In this document: positions 5,649 to 10,805 of the stretch, piece by piece
Layout of the letters: each line of letters begins with the position of its first letter
Numbering within the stretch: the first letter of the stretch is position 1
Notes under the pieces: generated by a model
Seen by the model: the letters and a program-made list of their open reading frames with translations, nothing else
The model's database searches: none
Told to the model about the DNA's origin: nothing
Made by a program: the position numbers and the translations under genes
From: Verrucomicrobiota bacterium
GTDB taxonomy: Bacteria > Verrucomicrobiota > Verrucomicrobiia > Verrucomicrobiales > DEV007
Direction of reading: 5' to 3'
NCBI GenBank assembly: GCA_020630835.1
Contig: JAHDIL010000027.1
Location: forward strand, 1-10,805
Length of the DNA: 10,805 nt

Positions 5649-7150
5649 TACTTAGTCCCGATCCCTACGCCTTCAGCAAAAAGATCAGCTAGATCTAAGA
5701 GCACCGTGGGATAAAAGAACAGGGCCACTGTCAAAAACGCTGTTACGCAGAGCGGTAGAACACAGGCGAGAGGCGCCTCTTTGATTGTTGGTCGCGGGTC
5801 GGATGCGGAGAGCCCTTTCGGAAAAAATGCTTCGAAAACGATCGGCAGGAAGTAAGCCGCATTCAGCATCGTAGAGATGAGGAAGACGACCATGAGCGCG
5901 ATTTGTCCTGCGCTCGCCGCCCCCATAACTAGGTGGAATTTCGAGAGCAAGCCAATAGCGGGTGGCAGCCCGATAACGCCGAGAGACCCGATGAAGAAGG
6001 CGCCAAATGTAAACGGCATCTCGCGGCCTAGACCTTTCATTTGGCTGATGTATTTCTTGCCCGTAGCCACATAAATGGCTCCCGCGCAGAAGAATAGCGT
6101 TATCTTACTCACCGCATGCGCCGCGATGTGGAGGACGGCGCCTTTTACCGCAAATTCATGCAGCAGTGAGACGCCGAGCACGATGTAAGCCAGCTGGCCG
6201 ATGGTGGAGAAGGCGAGTCGCCGTTTCAGGTTATCCTGCGTAAGAGCGATCAAAGAAGAAACGATCACCGTGAAGGCTGCAATCCAGCTGAGGACGATTG
6301 CCGATCCGATGGCGGATAGCTTATCAACTCCAAATACAGAGGTTACTACCCGTATAGCACAAAATACGCCCACCTTGACCACCGCCACCGCGTGCAACAG
6401 AGCTGAAACCGGTGTCGGAGCGACCATGGCGCCTGGCAGCCAGGAGTGGAATGGCATGAGACCCGATTTGGCGAACCCATAGATGAATGCCATCAGGAGA
6501 AAGGCGCCGGGCCAGAAACCCAGATCAGTCTCAGCAAGGATCGCCGTTGAGCTGAAATCGAGCTGCCCACCCGTTTTGATATAGGTGAAAATGAGAGCCG
6601 GGATGACAAAAGCCACTGACGTGCCCAGCAGATAACAGAGATAGGTGCGGCCACCAGCACGAGCTTCTTTGGTCTGGTGGTGGGTTACCAGGGGCCATGT
6701 GGATAGGGATAAGAGCTCGTAAAAGAGGTAGAGTGTAAGCAAATTTCCAGCGAAAGCTACCCCAAGCGTAGCCGAGAGTGAGAGCGCGAAGAAGGCGAAA
6801 AAACGCGTTTGTGCATGCTCCTTAGCCCCTCGCATATAACCGATAGCGTAGAGCGAGGTCACGATCCAGAGTGAGGAAGCTACTAGCGCGAAAAGAATTC
6901 CCAGTGCGTCCACCCGGAAGGCGATAGGCACGTTAAGCCCGGCTACGCCCTCAACGAGAGTGAGTTCGAGAATCTTGCCATCGAGGATCAGTGGCAGCAT
7001 CGCCAGCACGATCCCGAACTTCACGAAACCAGCGGCAAAAGTGCAGAGTTCTCGGAGGAATTCCTCCTTCCGAAAGAGGATAATCAAGGGGATAGCCAGG
7101 AGCGAGGCCAGGCACGCGGCGGCGGGGAGGAAACTGGTGACGCTTTCCAT
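5648..7150 (-). CDS. Proton-translocating antiporter-like membrane subunit (NuoL/M/N and MrpD superfamily)
   Basis: A polytopic inner-membrane protein of 500 residues with about 13-14 TM segments. Residues corresponding to the proton-channel positions of complex I and Mrp antiporter subunits are present: E145 in LFYELLSLSTWPLV, K228 in YGFAKSGLMPFHSWLPGAM, H253 and K259 in ALLHAVAVVKVG, K349 in HIAAHAVSKITLFF, and K404 in PPAIGLLSKFHL. The block FRVDALGILFALV near residue 78 and the APTPVSALLHA loop are classical for the family. I cannot separate MrpD-type from NuoN/M-type with confidence; such proteins are often annotated as cation/H+ antiporter subunit D. Neither neighbour is another complex I or Mrp subunit, so it stands alone here. 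The chosen ATG at 7150 begins directly before TM1. A -35-like TTGACT lies at 7188-7183 on the minus strand, with no good -10. Confidence 0.85.
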   Translation of the reverse strand: MESVTSFLPAAACLASLLAIPLIILFRKEEFLRELCTFAAGFVKFGIVLAMLPLILDGKILELTLVEGVAGLNVPIAFRVDALGILFALVASSLWIVTSLYAIGYMRGAKEHAQTRFFAFFALSLSATLGVAFAGNLLTLYLFYELLSLSTWPLVTHHQTKEARAGGRTYLCYLLGTSVAFVIPALIFTYIKTGGQLDFSSTAILAETDLGFWPGAFLLMAFIYGFAKSGLMPFHSWLPGAMVAPTPVSALLHAVAVVKVGVFCAIRVVTSVFGVDKLSAIGSAIVLSWIAAFTVIVSSLIALTQDNLKRRLAFSTIGQLAYIVLGVSLLHEFAVKGAVLHIAAHAVSKITLFFCAGAIYVATGKKYISQMKGLGREMPFTFGAFFIGSLGVIGLPPAIGLLSKFHLVMGAASAGQIALMVVFLISTMLNAAYFLPIVFEAFFPKGLSASDPRPTIKEAPLACVLPLCVTAFLTVALFFYPTVLLDLADLFAEGVGIGTK

Positions 7151-7247
7151 GGTTCAGGTGAAACAAGGCGAGAAGGAGACTGAGTCAACCGTCTCTTTCC
7201 CCTTAGGTCAAGAGTAGGATTTGGCTGGTAGCTATTCGAGAGGCTGC

Positions 7248-7253
7248 TAGCAT
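7248..7253 (+). promoter_or_regulatory. Possible extended -10 for the 93-aa membrane protein gene
   Basis: TGCTAGCAT (7245-7253) has the TGn extension plus TAGCAT (4/6 to TATAAT) and ends 8 nt before the ATG at 7262. No Shine-Dalgarno sequence is present. A TTGGCT at 7221-7226 is 21 nt away, too far for a normal -35. Confidence 0.3.
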
Positions 7254-7261
7254 GGTGCCTC

Positions 7262-7543
7262 ATGGAAAACAAACTCGCATCTTGGCAGCCAATAGGAAAA
7301 AATGGGGCAGAGTTGGATCCCCAAATGCCTCGTGGGCCGCTGAAGGGGGCGGGCGCTTTCCTGCCTATCCTAGTGTTGCTTAGTCTGCTTCACTCATGGG
7401 AATTGGCGCTGTCTTGTTTGGTTGCCTCCATTAGCTTCGTTGTGCTGGTAGTGGCCGTGGCGCATCGGTCCAAGCGCGTGGGTTGGATTGCCGGGAGTGT
7501 TCTTTTAACAAGCCTTGTCGCTGGGTTCGTAATTCTTTTTTGA
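7262..7543 (+). CDS. Small membrane protein of unknown function
   Basis: 93 residues. The first 30 are polar, and the rest is predicted as three hydrophobic segments: GAFLPILVLLSLLHSW (about 31-46), LALSCLVASISFVVLVVAVA (about 48-67), and VGWIAGSVLLTSLVAGFVIL near the end. They are separated by the basic turn HRSKRVG. No family is recognised. It starts 111 nt from the divergent antiporter-like gene and converges with the DUF2141 gene, leaving a 9-nt gap. A functional link to the antiporter is possible from shared membrane location and divergence, but nothing in the sequence shows it. Confidence 0.6.
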   Translation: MENKLASWQPIGKNGAELDPQMPRGPLKGAGAFLPILVLLSLLHSWELALSCLVASISFVVLVVAVAHRSKRVGWIAGSVLLTSLVAGFVILF

Positions 7544-7552
7544 GGACACAGC

Positions 7553-7987
7553 CTATTTCAGCCGGATCGACATCTGCTGTGGCGACGTCCCCATCGTGAA
7601 GGTGCAGGCACTGTAGGCAGGCATACCTCGCGGAATTGTGGGATTATTCGAGAAGCCGAAAGGCTCCTTTGGCATGCCGAGTAAGGATTTATCTAGTTTC
7701 CCGTTCTTATTCACGTCATGTAGAACAACGATAGCGTATGTCCCCGGTGGCACATCAGGAATGGTGGCAACGACTGTCCCAGACGAGGTTAGTCGGATTT
7801 TCGGGGAATGAGGCAGGGGCCTTTTGGCAAAATTCGTTTTCGAGTCGTAAAGCCCGACAAGCAGATCGCCCTTTGCGGCTCGGACATTGGAGATAGTCAC
7901 GGTGATTGGCTCTCCGGCTTGCGCCTCTGGCGAGAGAGCGAGAGTTGCAACTAGGCAGGCAAGTAGAGAGTGGATTAATCGTTTCAT
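7553..7987 (-). CDS. Secreted or periplasmic DUF2141-family protein
   Basis: 144 residues from the ATG at 7987. Residues 1-24 are a Sec signal peptide (MKRL, then hydrophobic SLLACLVATLAL, then cleavage after SPEAQA). The mature part is a beta-sandwich-like domain with the DUF2141 signature: VGLYDSKTNF, PPGTYAIVVLHDVN, NGKLD, and LLGMPKEPFGFSNN (about 102-115). The D-x-N-x-N-G-x-L-D stretch (91-99) resembles a calcium-binding loop, which is inference. The function of the family is unknown. Longer starts at 8008 and 8050 are possible, but the first adds residues before the signal peptide and the second runs into the mutS promoter region. It is divergent from mutS, 90 nt apart. Confidence 0.8.
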   Translation of the reverse strand: MKRLIHSLLACLVATLALSPEAQAGEPITVTISNVRAAKGDLLVGLYDSKTNFAKRPLPHSPKIRLTSSGTVVATIPDVPPGTYAIVVLHDVNKNGKLDKSLLGMPKEPFGFSNNPTIPRGMPAYSACTFTMGTSPQQMSIRLK

Positions 7988-8043
7988 CAAGGGGGTAAGC
8001 GATATCATCTCTCCGATTTCTTTAGATGCAAGCAAGCGAAGCG

Positions 8044-8071
8044 TTGCCAAGGCTAGTCAGTTGCCTACTAT
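8044..8071 (+). promoter_or_regulatory. mutS promoter, leaderless arrangement
   Basis: TTGCCA (8044-8049, 5/6 to TTGACA), a 16-nt spacer and TACTAT (8066-8071, 4/6 to TATAAT) end 6 nt before the mutS ATG at 8078. Transcription would begin at or very near the ATG, and no Shine-Dalgarno sequence is present. This is the best promoter candidate in the window. Confidence 0.45.
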
Positions 8072-8077
8072 TGCCTC

Positions 8078-10597
8078 ATGGCTAAGAAGGAAGGAAAGCT
8101 CACTCCCATGATGGAGCAATACCAGCGCATCCGCAGAGAGCTGCCGGAGGACGTGCTGCTGATGTTCCGATTGGGCGACTTCTACGAACTCTTCTTTGAT
8201 GATGCCAAGCAGGCCTCGCCGCTGCTCAATGTTGCGCTCACGAAACGTAACGGCATCCCCATGTGTGGAGTGCCTCACCACGCGGCAGAGGGGTATATGA
8301 CGAAGTTGATCAAGGGAGGGCGTCGCGTCGCGATCGCTGAGCAGACCTCTGAGCCGCAGCCGGGCAAAATTGTTGAGCGCGAGGTCCGCCAGATCATTAG
8401 TGCCGGATCCATTGACAATCTCAGCCTATTGGATGCTTCCACCGCTAACTACTTGGCGGCTGTCTACTTTGCTAAAGGCGCCTATGGCTTTGCCTGCGTC
8501 GAGCATACCACGGGTGAGTTCCGCGTGGCGGAGTTTCAGGATCGAGCCGACCTCGAAGATGAGCTGGTGCGTCTGCGTCCCAGTGAGGTGCTGTATTCTG
8601 ATGATCAGGCAGCCGATTTTGATTTACTCTCCCGCGCTCAGGAATACGACAGCTACGCTTTCCTTTACGATCAGGCAGTCTACCAGCTGCAGGAGCACTT
8701 CCGTGTCACTAGTCTCGATGGTTTTGGCTGTCAGGGGCTGCACGCTGGTATCGCTGCTGCGGGTGGTATCATTCACTATTTAACGCATCAGCTCCGACGA
8801 TCGGTAGATCATATCAAAGGGCTTGATGTATTCAGCACAGAGGAGTTCGTGCTCATCGACGGATCCAGCCAGGTGAATCTCGACCTTCTCACTAGCCGCT
8901 CCGCGGGAGTGAAAGGAGCCCTTATCGGGGCGGTCGATCGCACCAACAGCCCTATGGGTGGCCGTTTACTTAAGGATTGGATCCTACACCCGCTTCGAGA
9001 GCTCGCTCCGCTCCAGCGTCGACAAGAATGTGTGAAGCTTCTGACAGAGCAGCCTTTTCTGCTCAGCGAGATTCAGCAGTCCTTTGCCGAAGTTCGCGAT
9101 ATTGAACGCACGCTTTCCCGTCTCAGCCTCGGTTCGGGAAACGCTCGCGATATGCAGACCCTAGGCCTATCCCTCGGTCGTGTGCCAGGCATAGCCACCC
9201 ACTTACAGGCTATGGGGTCTCTAGCTCTCGTTGAAAAATGGAAGACTGGCTTAGGAGATTTCAGCGAACTGGTTGAACTTTTGGCACGTGCCTTGACGGA
9301 AGAGCCGCCTGCAGGGCTTAAAGAGGGAGGCATCTTTCGTGATGGATTTAGCGATGAACTGGATACCCTCCGCCAGGCATCGACGGAGGGGCGTCAGTGG
9401 ATTGCTGAATTGCAGCAGCAGGAGCAGGAGCGGACAGGGATTACCTCGCTAAAGATCAAATATAACGCCGTCTTTGGTTACTTCATCGAGATCACCAAGA
9501 CCAACCTGGACCGCGTGCCGGAGGAATATGTGCGCAAGCAGACGATGGCTAATGCCGAGCGTTTTATCACTCCGCAGCTCAAGGAGATGGAGAACAAAAT
9601 CCTCGGAGCGGATGAGCGGTTAAAGACTCTGGAATATGAAGAATTTCTCAATCTCCGTGAGACCGTGCTAGAGCACATTGATGCCATTCAGGAGACAGCG
9701 CGCACCTTGGCGGAGATCGATGTCATCACCTCCTTTGCCGAAACAGCTCGTCTTTTTGACTACTGTCAGCCTCGGTTGGAAGAATCAAAGACGTTACAAA
9801 TCGTCAACGGCCGTCACCCGGTGCTTGATCAAAATATAGGCGAGGAGAAATTTGTTCCCAACAGCACAGATCTGCTGGCACCTGGCCATAGCTTTACTTT
9901 GCTCACGGGCCCTAACATGGCGGGTAAATCGACCTATATTCGTCAGGTGGCCCTCATTACGTTGTTGGCACAGATCGGTTCCTTCGTTCCGGCGGAGTCG
10001 GCGACCATAGGTCTCGTTGATCGTATCTTCACCCGGGTGGGAGCTAGCGATGATCTGGCCAAAGGGCAGTCCACCTTCATGGTCGAGATGACAGAGACGG
10101 CCCTCATTTGCAATAACGCGACGGAAAAAAGCCTCGTCATTCTCGACGAGATTGGGCGTGGCACAGCCACTTACGACGGCCTTTCCATCGCTTGGAGTGT
10201 AGCCGAGCATCTCTACGATCAGGTGAAGTGTCGAGCGCTCTTTGCCACGCACTACCACGAGCTAACCCAGCTCGCCGATGCGCGCGAGGGCATTCAGAAC
10301 TATAGCGTCGCTGTCCGGGAGTGGAATGATCAGATCATTTTTCTCCGCCAGATTATTCCCGGTGCTGCCGATCGTAGCTATGGCATCCAGGTGGCTCGAT
10401 TGGCAGGATTGCCACAGAGTATTATTGATCGTGCCAGCGTATTACTCAAAAATCTCGAAGGTCAGAATACCGATCCAGAGAGCGACGATGCCAAGCCAAA
10501 AGCTGCTGCGAAAAAAGCTAAGAAGAGAGATGCCCCCGTTGAGGTGGTTGAAGAGCCCGCCCCAGCGGAAGATGATCCGCAGATGACTTTATTTTAG
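8078..10597 (+). CDS. mutS: DNA mismatch repair protein MutS
   Basis: A mismatch-recognition ATPase of methyl-independent or MutL-coupled repair, 839 residues (E. coli 853). Domain I has the mismatch-reading F-x-E motif, F35 and E37 in GDFYELFF, plus GVPHHA (64-69). The lever/clamp region is seen around ITSLKIKYNAVFGYFIEITK. The ATPase domain has Walker A GPNMAGKS (611-618) and the Walker B/signature VILDEIGRGTATYDG, with D690 and E691. FATHYHELTQL follows. After about residue 790 comes a Lys/Ala- and Glu/Pro-rich linker ending in QMTLF (835-839), which resembles the sliding-clamp binding motif Q-x-[LMS]-[LFT]-F found in this family. The ATG at 8078 fits the usual short N-terminus. No mutL is nearby. 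It looks monocistronic. Confidence 0.97.
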   Translation: MAKKEGKLTPMMEQYQRIRRELPEDVLLMFRLGDFYELFFDDAKQASPLLNVALTKRNGIPMCGVPHHAAEGYMTKLIKGGRRVAIAEQTSEPQPGKIVEREVRQIISAGSIDNLSLLDASTANYLAAVYFAKGAYGFACVEHTTGEFRVAEFQDRADLEDELVRLRPSEVLYSDDQAADFDLLSRAQEYDSYAFLYDQAVYQLQEHFRVTSLDGFGCQGLHAGIAAAGGIIHYLTHQLRRSVDHIKGLDVFSTEEFVLIDGSSQVNLDLLTSRSAGVKGALIGAVDRTNSPMGGRLLKDWILHPLRELAPLQRRQECVKLLTEQPFLLSEIQQSFAEVRDIERTLSRLSLGSGNARDMQTLGLSLGRVPGIATHLQAMGSLALVEKWKTGLGDFSELVELLARALTEEPPAGLKEGGIFRDGFSDELDTLRQASTEGRQWIAELQQQEQERTGITSLKIKYNAVFGYFIEITKTNLDRVPEEYVRKQTMANAERFITPQLKEMENKILGADERLKTLEYEEFLNLRETVLEHIDAIQETARTLAEIDVITSFAETARLFDYCQPRLEESKTLQIVNGRHPVLDQNIGEEKFVPNSTDLLAPGHSFTLLTGPNMAGKSTYIRQVALITLLAQIGSFVPAESATIGLVDRIFTRVGASDDLAKGQSTFMVEMTETALICNNATEKSLVILDEIGRGTATYDGLSIAWSVAEHLYDQVKCRALFATHYHELTQLADAREGIQNYSVAVREWNDQIIFLRQIIPGAADRSYGIQVARLAGLPQSIIDRASVLLKNLEGQNTDPESDDAKPKAAAKKAKKRDAPVEVVEEPAPAEDDPQMTLF

Positions 10598-10599
10598 CC

Positions 10600-10803
10600 C
10601 ATCTTGACTTCGTTAGGATTTTGTTGGTGGCGACCGGAGCAGTTTCTCCTTGAGGAATATCTAACTCCTGCAAGCAGGCTATCCGCCTGTGATCTTGCCG
10701 GTGGAGCGTCGCCTGGGAAAACTGCGAACACCTCGATGAAGATCCGGCGGGTTTCGTCGACTTGCTATCGGGGCCGGTGGTGGAGCGCTTAACGGTGGCA
10801 TAG
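10600..10803 (+). pseudogene. Decayed C-terminal fragment of a Fic-domain protein
   Basis: No intact gene is present. In one frame (10665-10712) the bases encode LLQAGYPPVILPVERR, the usual Fic helix that follows the HPFxDGNGR active-site motif. Just upstream, aat-atc-taa reads NI* where NIL would be expected, so a single T-to-A change could have made the stop at 10662-10664. After LGKLRTPR this frame stops at 10737-10739. The homology continues in another frame from 10726 as EHLDEDPAGFVDLLSGPVVE..., ending at TAG 10801-10803, which fits the Fic C-terminal helices. Bases around 10630-10655 (gaccggagcagtttctcctt) look like a relic of GRTGxRFLL. No intact catalytic HPF motif is seen, and the part that would encode the N-terminus is absent because mutS ends at 10597. 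I infer an inactivated AMP-transferase/toxin-type gene. The 62-aa frame from TTG 10604 is not credited. Confidence 0.55.
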
Positions 10804-10805
10804 CC

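Noticed and set aside
8370..8783. 137-aa plus-strand open frame
   Set aside because: It lies in an alternative frame within mutS with a low-complexity Ser/Arg/Leu composition.
9794..10258. 154-aa minus-strand open frame
   Set aside because: It lies wholly inside the conserved MutS ATPase domain and resembles no family; it is a shadow of mutS.
10604..10792. 62-aa frame from TTG behind mutS
   Set aside because: Its translation has no family resemblance, whereas the other two frames carry Fic-like segments; it is best explained as part of a decayed gene.
10598..10805. Structured RNA gene (RNase P, tmRNA or SRP RNA) in the terminal region
   Set aside because: None of the conserved signature sequences of these RNAs is visible, and the protein-level Fic similarity explains the region better.

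Overview
This is a bacterial chromosome segment of about 55% GC by eye. It is mostly conserved housekeeping genes, with accessory fragments at both edges. The style of the MutS and RlmN proteins, and a small protein (5132-5632) that resembles hypothetical proteins I associate with Verrucomicrobiota, suggest that phylum. I rate this as plausible, not proven. Shine-Dalgarno sequences are mostly absent, and several genes have a -10-like hexamer 6-8 nt before the ATG, which suggests leaderless mRNAs.

Layout, left to right. Positions 1-658 hold the 3' part of an FRG-domain gene that runs off the left edge, followed by an AT-rich intrinsic terminator (about 700-723). A leader of about 310 nt follows and contains a 24-codon ORF with a perfect AGGAGG (754-828). 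Next is rlmN (1038-2165), whose stop codon directly abuts the stop of a convergent two-TM DUF3592-like gene (2166-2651, minus strand). Divergent from that gene is a plus-strand run of yqeY-like gene (2731-3186), ispD (3201-3869), a TPR plus glycosyltransferase-like gene (3919-5118) and an uncharacterised gene (5132-5632). A convergent, stand-alone 500-aa proton-translocating antiporter subunit (NuoL/M/N and MrpD superfamily) occupies 5648-7150 on the minus strand. A 93-aa membrane protein (7262-7543) converges on a secreted DUF2141 protein (7553-7987, minus strand). mutS (8078-10597) is divergent from the DUF2141 gene and probably has its own promoter. The last 200 bases contain a decayed Fic-domain C-terminus.

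Functionally the genes cover rRNA and tRNA modification and fidelity (RlmN, and possibly YqeY), isoprenoid precursor synthesis (IspD, MEP pathway), mismatch repair (MutS) and membrane or ion physiology (antiporter-like subunit). They do not form one pathway. I see no CRISPR array, tRNA, rRNA, insertion sequence or convincing new multi-gene system. The points most worth a second look are the Fic relic, the FRG protein with altered core residues, the small ORF in the rlmN leader, the orphan antiporter subunit and the leaderless-promoter pattern.
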